From positions 1 to 19,370 of the forward strand of contig DJUX01000018.1 in assembly GCA_002440665.1 (NCBI GenBank): a stretch of DNA of 19,370 nt, written 5' to 3'. A model generated the notes under the pieces. It was given only the letters and a program-made list of their open reading frames with translations, ran no database searches and had not been told where the DNA came from. A program made the position numbers and the translations under genes. Shown here one piece after another: positions 1 through 7,033 of this stretch (position 1 is the stretch's first letter; each line of letters opens with the position of its first letter). Source of the DNA: Dechloromonas sp. UBA6271. GTDB taxonomy: Bacteria > Pseudomonadota > Gammaproteobacteria > Burkholderiales > Rhodocyclaceae.

Positions 1-294
1 CCGATGACCTATTGTTTCTACCTGCTCAGAACATTGGGTCTTGCTGACATGAATACCGATGCTGCCGTGCCAGGACTGAATCGGAACAACGTCTATCGCC
101 TTCCTGTCGCCCTGCCAATGGGCGATGTTTTGAAAGCATTTGACGGTGTGACGAAGGTAATCCGTGAAAGCATTTTCAGAAATCAGCAACAAGCCCAAAC
201 CCTCGCCACCCTCCGTGACACCCTGCTCCCCCGTCTGATCTCCGGCCAGTTGCGCCTGCCGGAAGCCGGGGCGATGGCGGCTGAAGCGGCGTAG
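1..294 (+). CDS. hsdS: Type I restriction enzyme specificity subunit HsdS, C-terminal fragment
   Basis: This is the last 97 codons of an HsdS-type DNA specificity subunit; the start lies before the window. HsdS recognises the bipartite target sequence and holds the HsdM and HsdR subunits. The visible part contains the end of the second target-recognition domain (the segment around GLNRNNVYRLPVALP, followed by a hydrophobic strand). After it comes the conserved helical spacer of the family, with the typical ending around TLRDTLLPRLISGQL. It stops at 292-294. The downstream gene order (two small genes, then hsdR) supports the call. The family and ending are clear; the target specificity cannot be read because the recognition domains are mostly missing. 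Confidence 0.9.
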   Translation, partial: PMTYCFYLLRTLGLADMNTDAAVPGLNRNNVYRLPVALPMGDVLKAFDGVTKVIRESIFRNQQQAQTLATLRDTLLPRLISGQLRLPEAGAMAAEAA

Positions 295-356
295 CTTCGA
301 ATTTCCACTACGCACCATTCAGGTCTCTGGGGACTGATGGCGTGCCAATTGCCCAC

Positions 357-410
357 TTTTTATACATGTCGTGGCTGACGTGTATAAAAAATGCCGTTTT
401 CTATACATAT
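357..410. promoter_or_regulatory. Inverted repeat plus third half-site: probable operator of the MNT-HEPN module
   Basis: Arms at 357-370 (TTTTTATACATGTC) and 377-390 (GACGTGTATAAAAA) pair at 13 of 14 positions around a 6-base spacer. A third copy of the core, TATACATAT, lies at 402-410. The TATACA cores also resemble sigma70 -10 elements. The site is in the 193-base gap between hsdS and the winged-helix/nucleotidyltransferase gene, about 80 bases before its start. There is no T-run after the stem, so a terminator is unlikely. Binding by the adjacent winged-helix protein is an inference from position and symmetry. Confidence 0.55.
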
Positions 411-487
411 CACTGGCGGTTTCCTTGTAACCCATCTTGCATTACGTAGTCGATAAGGCTACAGTCGAAGCCAATGGAGCTACGATC

Positions 488-1096
488 ATGTTGATGGAGC
501 TGTTGTTCGGGAGTTATCGCCAGCGGGTGTTGAGCCTGTTGTTGCTGCACCCCGACTCAAGTTATTACGTGCGGGAACTGGCGCGCCTGACCGGCACCAG
601 CGCGGGCACCCTGCACAAGGAGCTGACCCGTCTGGCGCAGGCCGGATTGCTGCTGCGTCAGGAGCAGGGTAACCAAGTGCGTTACCAGGCCAACCGAGCA
701 TGTCCGGTTTTCCCCGAGCTGGCGGGCTTGTTTCGCAAGACCAGCGGCTTGGTGGATGTCTTGGCCGATGCGCTGCGCCCCTTGTCCGGCGATATTTCGT
801 TGGCCTTCGTGTTTGGCTCGTTGGCGCGTGGTGACGAGCAACCCGGCAGCGATGTGGACCTGATGCTGATCGGCTCGCCGGCCTTCGCCGAAGTCGTGAA
901 GGCGTTGTATCCGGCGCAGGAAACCTTGCAGCGCGAAATCAATCCGGCGATCTATAGCGCTCAGGAGGTGGCCAAGCACATTGCGGCGGACGAGCCTTTC
1001 ATCCGTGAGCTTCTCGCCAAACCCAAACTTTTCGTGATCGGAACCGAGCATGACCTTGGAAAACTTGCTGGCGATTCACAAGCTGCAATCGTTTGA
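488..1096 (+). CDS. Winged-helix DNA-binding domain fused to MNT-type nucleotidyltransferase
   Basis: This is a protein of about 202 residues. Residues about 1-75 form an ArsR/MarR-like winged helix (YYVRELARLTGTSAGTLHKEL region). Residues about 100-160 form a minimal nucleotidyltransferase of the DNA polymerase beta superfamily, with the signature FGSLARGD, then SDVDL: Gly110-Ser111, Arg114, Asp122 and Asp124. A third carboxylate is less obvious; the expected strand reads REINPAIY. I chose the ATG at 488 because GGAG lies 8 bases before it; an in-frame ATG at 437 has no ribosome site. It overlaps the HEPN gene by 47 bases. In known MNT-HEPN pairs the nucleotidyltransferase is the antitoxin and AMPylates the HEPN toxin. 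The fused winged helix suggests autoregulation, probably at the inverted repeat upstream. Family assignment is firm; the antitoxin role is inference. Confidence 0.85.
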   Translation: MLMELLFGSYRQRVLSLLLLHPDSSYYVRELARLTGTSAGTLHKELTRLAQAGLLLRQEQGNQVRYQANRACPVFPELAGLFRKTSGLVDVLADALRPLSGDISLAFVFGSLARGDEQPGSDVDLMLIGSPAFAEVVKALYPAQETLQREINPAIYSAQEVAKHIAADEPFIRELLAKPKLFVIGTEHDLGKLAGDSQAAIV

Positions 1097-1508
1097 GGCG
1101 AGCGCGGTTGGCGTGCAACGCCTGCTGGCTGCCGCCGGCCGTAACCTGGCGGATGCCGGCATTGCGGCGCTGAGTTCGGAGAACCGTTTCGATGCGGCCT
1201 ACAAGGCCATCATGCAATGCGCGATGATTGGCTTGTGGGCCAATGGCTATCGGACTTCTACCAGCCAGCCCGGCCATCACCAAACCGCCTTGCAGGTCTT
1301 GCCCAAGACGCTGGGGTTGGAGCGGGATGTGGTCATCGTGCTGGATGCCCTGCGCAAGCAACGAAATCTGAACGACTACGAGGGCGATCCCGTTAGCGAT
1401 AGTGCCGTGGCTGAGTGCTGCAAGCAGGCAGCTTTGCTGCTTGAACATACGCAGGCGTGGTTACGCAAAAATCGACCGGATTTGCTGGCGAGCAAGGCGG
1501 AGTCATGA
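1050..1508 (+). CDS. HEPN-domain protein, probable toxin partner of the upstream nucleotidyltransferase
   Basis: This all-helical protein of 152 residues has the HEPN signature near its centre: RKQRNLNDYEG, with Arg105, Asn106 and Tyr110. HEPN proteins paired with MNT nucleotidyltransferases are commonly RNases with an R-x4-6-H active site. Here the His position is occupied by Tyr, as in the subgroup whose motif ends in DY. The gene begins inside the preceding one (47-base overlap) and its TGA stop overlaps the hsdR start as ATGA, so all three are likely translationally coupled. The pair lies between hsdS and hsdR, suggesting a guard or accessory toxin-antitoxin unit of the restriction locus. 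RNase activity is not certain given the missing His. A non-toxic role, such as a substrate-binding partner for the nucleotidyltransferase, is possible. Confidence 0.78.
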   Translation: MTLENLLAIHKLQSFEASAVGVQRLLAAAGRNLADAGIAALSSENRFDAAYKAIMQCAMIGLWANGYRTSTSQPGHHQTALQVLPKTLGLERDVVIVLDALRKQRNLNDYEGDPVSDSAVAECCKQAALLLEHTQAWLRKNRPDLLASKAES

Positions 1509-4500
1509 CCGAAGACCAACTGGAACAGGAAGCCCTCGGCTGGCTGGCCGGGGTGGGCTATACGCCGCTGTATGGCCCGGAGATCGCCTGCGACGGGAGC
1601 AGGCCGGAACGTGCCGACTATCGGCAGGTGGTTCTGGAAAATCGCCTGATTTCTGCGGTCGACCGCAACAACCCCGCGATTCCGGTGGTGGCGCGCGCGG
1701 ATGCGGTAAAGCAGGTGCTCGACCTAGGGATTCCCGCGCTGCTTGCGGCCAACCGGCGTTTTCATCAGCTGCTGGTGAGCGGCGTGCCGGTGGAATACCA
1801 GAAGGATGGTGAAACGCGCGGTGACTTCGTCCGGCTGATTGATTGGGCCAACCCGGACAGCAACGAGTGGCTGGCGATCAACCAGTTTTCGATCAAGGGG
1901 CCACACCACACCCGGCGGCCGGACATCATTCTTTTTGTAAATGGCCTGCCGCTGGTGCTGCTGGAGCTGAAGAACCCGGCCGACGAGAAGGCCGATATCT
2001 GGAAGGCCTACGACCAGATTCAGACCTACAAGGAACAGATCCCCGATGTGTTCCAGTACAACGAATTGCTGGTCATTTCGGACGGCAGCGAGGCACGGCT
2101 GGGTTCGCTCTCCAGCAACGCCGAGCGCTTCATGCAGTGGCGGACGATTGATGGCCTGACGCTCGACCCGCTGGGCCAGTTCAACGAGCTGGAAACGCTG
2201 ACTCGCGGCGTGCTGGCGCCGGCCCAACTGCTCGACTATCTGCGCTTTTTCGTGCTGTTCGAGGATGACGGCGGGCTGGTCAAAAAGATTGCCGGCTATC
2301 ACCAGTTCCATGCGGTGCGGGCGGCGATCAATCAGGTGGTGGCGGCGTCGCGCCCCGGTGGCACGCATAAGGGCGGCGTCGTCTGGCATACGCAGGGCAG
2401 CGGCAAGAGCATCACGATGACCTGCTTTGCTGCGCGGGTGATGCAGGAAACGGTGATGGAGAATCCGACCATTGTCGTCATCACCGACCGCAATGATCTG
2501 GATGGGCAGTTGTTCGGGGTGTTTTCGCTGGCCCAGGATTTGTTGCGCGAGCAGCCGGTGCAGGCCAATACCCGGCAGGATTTGCGCGCCAAGCTGGGCA
2601 ACCGGCCGTCGGGCGGCATCGTCTTCGCGACCATTCAGAAATTCATGCCGGGCGAGGATGAGGACAGCTTCCCGGTGCTGTCCGAGCGCAGCAACATCGT
2701 GGTGATTGCCGACGAGGCGCACCGGACGCAATACGGCTTCGAGGCCAAATTGAAAATCGGCCGAAATTTCCGGTTGACCGCAGCAGATGCAGCTAACGAC
2801 GGGCAGGCACTGATGGCCGCTGAGCCGGCCGCGACTTATCAGGTGGGTTACGCCCAACACCTGCGCGACGCGCTGCCCAATGCCACCTTCGTGGCTTTCA
2901 CCGGCACACCGGTATCGTCGGAGGACCGCGACACCCGCGCCGTGTTCGGTGATTACATCCACGTCTACGACATGCAGCAGGCCAAGGAGGATGGGGCGAC
3001 GGTCGCCATCTACTTTGAGTCGCGCCTGGCCAAGCTGTCGCTGAAGCAGGAAGAGTTGCCGCAAATCGACGACGAGGTCGACGAACTGGCCGAGGACGAG
3101 GAAGACAGCCAGAAGGCCCAACTGAAGAGCAAATGGGCGGCGCTGGAAAAGGTGGTCGGGGCCGAGCCGCGCATTGCCAGCGTGGCCGGCGATCTGGTTG
3201 CTCACTTCGAGGAGCGCAACAAGGCGCAGCGCGGCAAGGCGATGGTCGTTGTCATGAGCCGCGAGATCTGCGTCCATCTCTACAACGAGATCGTCAAGCT
3301 GCGGCCGGAATGGCACGACGCCGATCCGGGAAAGGGCGCCATCAAGATCGTGATGACCGGTTCGGCCAGCGACAAGGCGCTGCTGCGGCCGCACATCTAC
3401 AGCGGCCAGGTCAAGAAACGGATGGAGAAGCGTTTCAAGGACCCGGCTGACCCGCTGCAAATCGTCATCGTGCGCGACATGTGGTTGACCGGCTTCGATG
3501 CGCCCTGCGTCCATACACTCTACGTCGACAAGCCGATGAAGGGCCACAATCTGATGCAGGCCATTGCGCGGGTGAACCGGGTGTTCAAGGACAAGCAGGG
3601 CGGGCTGGTGGTGGACTACATCGGCATCGCCAACGAACTGAAAAGCGCCTTGCGGGAATACACCAACAGCAACGGACGTGGCCGGCCGACAGTAGATGCC
3701 GCCGAAGCCTATGCCGTGCTGGAAGAAAAACTCGACATCCTGCGTGGGCTGCTGCATGGCTTCGACTACAGTGATTTCCTGACTGCCGGCCACAAGCGTC
3801 TGGCCGGTGCCGCCAACCATGTGTTGGGGCTGAAGGACGGCAAGAAGCGCTTCGCTGATACGGCACTGGCCATGAGCAAGGCCTTTACGCTGTGCTGCAC
3901 GCTGGATGAAGCGAAGGCGGTGCGTGAAGAAGTGGCTTTCCATCAGGCGGTGAAGGTCATCCTGACCAAGCGTGATCTGAGTCAGAAAAAGCGCAGCGAC
4001 GAAGAGAAGGAACTGGCGATCCGCCAGATCATCGGTTCGGCGGTGGTTTCGGAAGAGGTGGTCGATGTCTTCGATGCGGTCGGGCTGGACAAGCCGAACA
4101 TCGGCATCCTCGACGATGATTTCCTGGCCGATGTCCGCAACCTGCCGGAGCGGAATCTGGCGGTTGAGCTACTGGAGCGGCTGCTTGAAGGCGAGATCAA
4201 GAGCAAGTTCGCCAGCAATGTCGTGCAGGAACGGAAGTTTTCCGAGCTGCTGAGCAACGTCATCAAGCGCTACCAGAACAGGGCTATTGAAACTGCCCAG
4301 GTCATCGAAGAGTTGATCGAGATGGCCAGGAAGTTTCGGACCGCTGCGAATCGTGGCGAAGAGTTGGGGCTGAACGACGACGAGGTTCGTTTCTACGATG
4401 CGCTGGCCGACAACGAATCGGCGGTCCGTGAACTATCGGATGAAACGCTGAAGAAGATTGCCCACGAGCTGACTGAGAATTTGCGCCAGAACATCACGGT

Positions 4501-4651
4501 GGATTGGTCAGCCCGGGAGAGCGTCCGCGCCAAGCTGCGGCTGATGGTCAAGCGCATCCTGCGCAAGTACAAGTACCCGCCAGATCAGCAAGAGGCGGCC
4601 GTGGAACTGGTATTGCAGCAGGCCGAGGCGCTGGGCGACAGCTGGACTTAG
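1505..4651 (+). CDS. hsdR: Type I restriction endonuclease, motor/nuclease subunit HsdR
   Basis: HsdR translocates DNA with ATP and cuts it when the HsdS-recognised site is unmethylated. The protein is 1048 residues, normal for the family. The N-terminal PD-(D/E)xK nuclease shows Pro139-Asp140 and the ELK triad end at 154-156. The superfamily 2 motor follows: Walker A HTQGSGKS at 295-302, DEAH at 403-406, FTGTP at 465-469, and motif VI QAIARVNR at 685-692. The C-terminal part (about 800-1048) is helical and DUF3387-like, and is expected to contact the methyltransferase core. The start at 1505 was chosen because it gives an ATGA overlap with the HEPN gene and a purine-rich ribosome site (AAGGCGGAG) just upstream; 16 extra in-frame codons from 1457 are possible but lack this. 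All catalytic motifs are intact, so it should be functional if hsdM exists upstream. Confidence 0.96.
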   Translation: MTEDQLEQEALGWLAGVGYTPLYGPEIACDGSRPERADYRQVVLENRLISAVDRNNPAIPVVARADAVKQVLDLGIPALLAANRRFHQLLVSGVPVEYQKDGETRGDFVRLIDWANPDSNEWLAINQFSIKGPHHTRRPDIILFVNGLPLVLLELKNPADEKADIWKAYDQIQTYKEQIPDVFQYNELLVISDGSEARLGSLSSNAERFMQWRTIDGLTLDPLGQFNELETLTRGVLAPAQLLDYLRFFVLFEDDGGLVKKIAGYHQFHAVRAAINQVVAASRPGGTHKGGVVWHTQGSGKSITMTCFAARVMQETVMENPTIVVITDRNDLDGQLFGVFSLAQDLLREQPVQANTRQDLRAKLGNRPSGGIVFATIQKFMPGEDEDSFPVLSERSNIVVIADEAHRTQYGFEAKLKIGRNFRLTAADAANDGQALMAAEPAATYQVGYAQHLRDALPNATFVAFTGTPVSSEDRDTRAVFGDYIHVYDMQQAKEDGATVAIYFESRLAKLSLKQEELPQIDDEVDELAEDEEDSQKAQLKSKWAALEKVVGAEPRIASVAGDLVAHFEERNKAQRGKAMVVVMSREICVHLYNEIVKLRPEWHDADPGKGAIKIVMTGSASDKALLRPHIYSGQVKKRMEKRFKDPADPLQIVIVRDMWLTGFDAPCVHTLYVDKPMKGHNLMQAIARVNRVFKDKQGGLVVDYIGIANELKSALREYTNSNGRGRPTVDAAEAYAVLEEKLDILRGLLHGFDYSDFLTAGHKRLAGAANHVLGLKDGKKRFADTALAMSKAFTLCCTLDEAKAVREEVAFHQAVKVILTKRDLSQKKRSDEEKELAIRQIIGSAVVSEEVVDVFDAVGLDKPNIGILDDDFLADVRNLPERNLAVELLERLLEGEIKSKFASNVVQERKFSELLSNVIKRYQNRAIETAQVIEELIEMARKFRTAANRGEELGLNDDEVRFYDALADNESAVRELSDETLKKIAHELTENLRQNITVDWSARESVRAKLRLMVKRILRKYKYPPDQQEAAVELVLQQAEALGDSWT

Positions 4652-5979
4652 GCTTCGCCCTCTTCGGCAGAGAGCTTCTTGCGCATGCGCCGGGTGCCCC
4701 AGGCGACGACGCCGGCGATCACCGGGATCGAAATCGCGGTGATCACGTCGGTGTTCAGGTGGTGCAGGTCCTTGGTGCCCTTGGCCAGGTATTGCACCAG
4801 TTGCGAGCCGTAGTAGGTCAGGACGACGACCGACAGGCCTTCGACGGTTTCCTGCAGACGCAACTGCAGCTTGGCGCGGCTGTTCATCTGGCCGAGCAGT
4901 TCCTGGTTCTGGCGTTCGAGTTCGATGTCGACACGGGTGCGCAGCAACTGGCTGTTGCGCGCGACGCGGGCGGAGAGTTCTTCCTGGCGGCGGCTGATCG
5001 CCTCGCAGGTGTTCATCGCCGGCAGCAGGCGGCGCTGCATGAATTCGTAGAAGGTCGGCAGGCCGGAAATGCGCGCTTCGCGCAGTTCCTCGATGCGCTG
5101 CATGACGAGGCCGTGGTAAGCGTGAGCAGCGCCGAAGCGGAAGGTGGTGCGCGCCACCGAATGTTCGACTTCGGCGGCGAGGGCGGATAGCGTCGCCAGC
5201 ACGCCGCGCTCGTCGTCCGGCGACTTGGCCTGGCCGATGCTGTCCATCAGTTCGGCCAGCTGCTTTTCACCCTTGTACAGCCAGCGGCTGACTTCCTTGG
5301 CGACCGGCAGGCCGAGCAGCGCCATCATCCGGTAGGTTTCGATTTCGACCAGGCGCTGCACGGTGCGGCCGGTCTGGCGCTGGGTCATGCTGGCGTTGAG
5401 CACCAGGAAGCGCGAGAAGCCGTTGTCGATCTTGAAATCGGTAAAAATCCATGCCGCATCATCGGCGACCTTGGCGGCGACCATCGTGCGGCCGCTCGGC
5501 GACAGGTTGGAGAGCACCGATTCCGGGCTGATTTCGTCGGTCGACCGCAACTCGACGTGGGTGGCGACCATCAGCTTGCCGGGGATGCCGATCAACCAGT
5601 CCGGATGCACGGCATCGAAGGCGGTGACGTCCGGGTGCAGTTCCTCGCCGCTCGCCAGCGGGCGGAAGAAGGTGTAGCTGGAAAACTCGGTGTGCAGCTC
5701 CCAGCGCATGCGGAAGGCGCCGGTCTCCAGCATCATGTGCGAATCGGAGCTGTCGATCGAATTGCAGACCTGGCCCTGGCAGAGCTTGGCTAGGTTGTCG
5801 CGTTCGGCCTGGGCCGTCGTTGCGCTGTGCTTGAAGACCAGGTGCGAGACGAGCATCGCCCCGACCAGCGGTACCGGCGGCCGGGCGTGGAATTCGTTGT
5901 TCAGGCGCTGGCGGAGCGGGTGCTCTTCCAGTCCGGCGAGCGTCAGGCGAGGATGCATGATCGGAGTAGGCGGGGTCAT
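4648..5979 (-). CDS. DUF3422 family membrane-anchored protein (COG4949)
   Basis: This 443-residue protein carries the conserved N-terminal block of the DUF3422 family (NEFHARPP at 28-35). The middle is long and mostly helical, with an acidic/Gln-rich probable coiled coil at about 330-375. Two hydrophobic C-terminal segments (about 381-399 and 412-428) are followed by a basic tail, suggesting a membrane anchor near the C-terminus. The biochemical role of the family is unknown. The gene lies 33 bases after cbbR on the same strand, so it may be read from the cbb block. Its stop overlaps the convergent hsdR stop by 4 bases. An alternative start at 5958 (seven codons later) cannot be excluded; neither site has a strong ribosome site. 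Confidence 0.88.
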   Translation of the reverse strand: MTPPTPIMHPRLTLAGLEEHPLRQRLNNEFHARPPVPLVGAMLVSHLVFKHSATTAQAERDNLAKLCQGQVCNSIDSSDSHMMLETGAFRMRWELHTEFSSYTFFRPLASGEELHPDVTAFDAVHPDWLIGIPGKLMVATHVELRSTDEISPESVLSNLSPSGRTMVAAKVADDAAWIFTDFKIDNGFSRFLVLNASMTQRQTGRTVQRLVEIETYRMMALLGLPVAKEVSRWLYKGEKQLAELMDSIGQAKSPDDERGVLATLSALAAEVEHSVARTTFRFGAAHAYHGLVMQRIEELREARISGLPTFYEFMQRRLLPAMNTCEAISRRQEELSARVARNSQLLRTRVDIELERQNQELLGQMNSRAKLQLRLQETVEGLSVVVLTYYGSQLVQYLAKGTKDLHHLNTDVITAISIPVIAGVVAWGTRRMRKKLSAEEGEA

Positions 5980-6012
5980 TGTTGCGGTGCACCAGATTGT
6001 AGCGTATCAAAG

Positions 6013-6963
6013 TCAGGATGCCGTGCGCGATACGAGATAGCGCCCGAATTCCTGTTCCAGTCCGGGCGCCGCCTGTTCGAGCAGGAACTGGCGGAACTGC
6101 TGACCGGCCGGCAGCAGGCGCTTCGCATTCATGTGTACGACGTACCAGATCCGTTCGATCGGCGTGCCGATCACGTCGAGCAGGCTGACCTCGCCGGTTT
6201 TCAGTTCAAGCGGCAGGGTGTGCAGCGACAGCAGGCTGACACCCATGCCGGCCATCACCGCCTGCTTGATCGTTTCATTGCTGCCCATGCTGATCGTGCG
6301 GGCCGGGGTGAACAAATGGTTCTTGAACATCTCCTCGGCCACTCGGCGCGAGCCGGAGCCTTCCTCGCGCAGCAGGAAGGTGTCGTGGCGCAGCTCCTGC
6401 AGATCGAAGCGGCGGGCAGCGCGCAGCGGGTGGTCGGCGGGGCCGATCAGCACGTAGGGATGGCTGGCCATCGGCTCGGCATGGGCATCGATCTCGACCG
6501 GAATGCGGCCCATCACGGCGAGGTCGATGGCGTTGTCCTGAAGTTTCTGCAGCAGTGCTTCTCGGTTGCCGACGGTGAACTGGACTTCGACCCCGGGATG
6601 CTGCTGGGCGAACTGCGCCAGCAGCCGCGGCATGAAGTATTTGGCGGTGCTCACCAGGCCGACCGACAGCTGGCCGACTTCGGCGCCGAGCAGGGCCTGC
6701 AGGTTGGCTTCGGCGTCCTTGATCTCGCCGAGCACGCGCAGCGCATGATGGACCAGCAGTTCGCCTGCCTCGGTCAGCGCGACGCCGCGCCCCATGCGCT
6801 CGAACAGCGGCAGGCCGACGTTGTCCTCGAGCTGCTTGAGCTGCATCGAGACGGCCGGCGGCGTCAGATGCAGTTCCTCGGCGGCGCGGGCGTAGCTCAG
6901 GTGGCGCGCGGCGACGACGAAGATCTGCAACTGGCGCAGGGTCAGGGTACGGACAAAGTTCAT
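6013..6963 (-). CDS. cbbR: LysR-type transcriptional regulator of CO2 fixation genes, CbbR
   Basis: This 316-residue LysR-family protein has an N-terminal winged helix-turn-helix at about 7-65 (SYARAAEELHLTPPAVSMQLKQLE), a linker helix, and a periplasmic-binding-like effector domain from about 90. Segments such as STAKYFMPRLL, the REEGSGSR loop and SNETIKQAVMAGMGVS are typical of CbbR-like members, which sense Calvin-cycle or redox metabolites and activate cbb promoters. It lies downstream of cbbO on the same strand, not divergent from the RuBisCO gene as is common. Its own ribosome site is poor, but its ATG overlaps the stop of a 19-codon ORF (ATGA) that has a good site, so coupled translation is likely. 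The substrate sensed is not visible from sequence; the CbbR name rests on similarity and context. Confidence 0.9.
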   Translation of the reverse strand: MNFVRTLTLRQLQIFVVAARHLSYARAAEELHLTPPAVSMQLKQLEDNVGLPLFERMGRGVALTEAGELLVHHALRVLGEIKDAEANLQALLGAEVGQLSVGLVSTAKYFMPRLLAQFAQQHPGVEVQFTVGNREALLQKLQDNAIDLAVMGRIPVEIDAHAEPMASHPYVLIGPADHPLRAARRFDLQELRHDTFLLREEGSGSRRVAEEMFKNHLFTPARTISMGSNETIKQAVMAGMGVSLLSLHTLPLELKTGEVSLLDVIGTPIERIWYVVHMNAKRLLPAGQQFRQFLLEQAAPGLEQEFGRYLVSRTAS

Positions 6964-7019
6964 GGCGGGCTGAATGGCGCGGCGGTCGGGTTCAGGTTTT
7001 GCTGAATGTAGGCGGGCAT
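6960..7019 (-). CDS. Possible 19-residue leader/coupling ORF before cbbR
   Basis: In the 70-base gap between cbbO and cbbR, an ATG at 7019 opens a short frame reading MPAYIQQNLNPTAAPFSPP. It ends in a TGA that overlaps the cbbR ATG. GAGG lies 5 bases before its ATG, while cbbR itself has no clear ribosome site. This arrangement is typical of translational coupling, or of a leader peptide controlling the downstream gene. The peptide is rich in Pro and Ala, and no family is recognised. It could be a chance ORF; conservation of frame, ribosome site and overlap in relatives would decide. Confidence 0.4.
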   Translation of the reverse strand: MPAYIQQNLNPTAAPFSPP

Positions 7020-7033
7020 CGGCGCCTCGTCAA

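Noticed and set aside
357..390. Inverted repeat as a terminator for hsdS
   Set aside because: The stem is AT-rich and ends in an A-run on the plus strand, with no T-run after it; a protein-binding dyad fits better.
437..487. Longer N-terminus for the winged-helix/nucleotidyltransferase protein
   Set aside because: No ribosome site precedes 437, whereas GGAG is 8 bases before the ATG at 488, and the winged-helix domain starts right after the latter.
1457..1504. Longer N-terminus for HsdR
   Set aside because: The ATG at 1505 has a ribosome site and an ATGA overlap with the HEPN gene; the extra residues do not resemble the family N-terminus.
1724..3943. Open frame of 739 codons on the minus strand opposite hsdR
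   Set aside because: It lies wholly opposite an hsdR with all catalytic motifs intact. Its product is rich in His, Gln and Arg with no recognisable domain, typical of an antisense shadow in GC-rich DNA.
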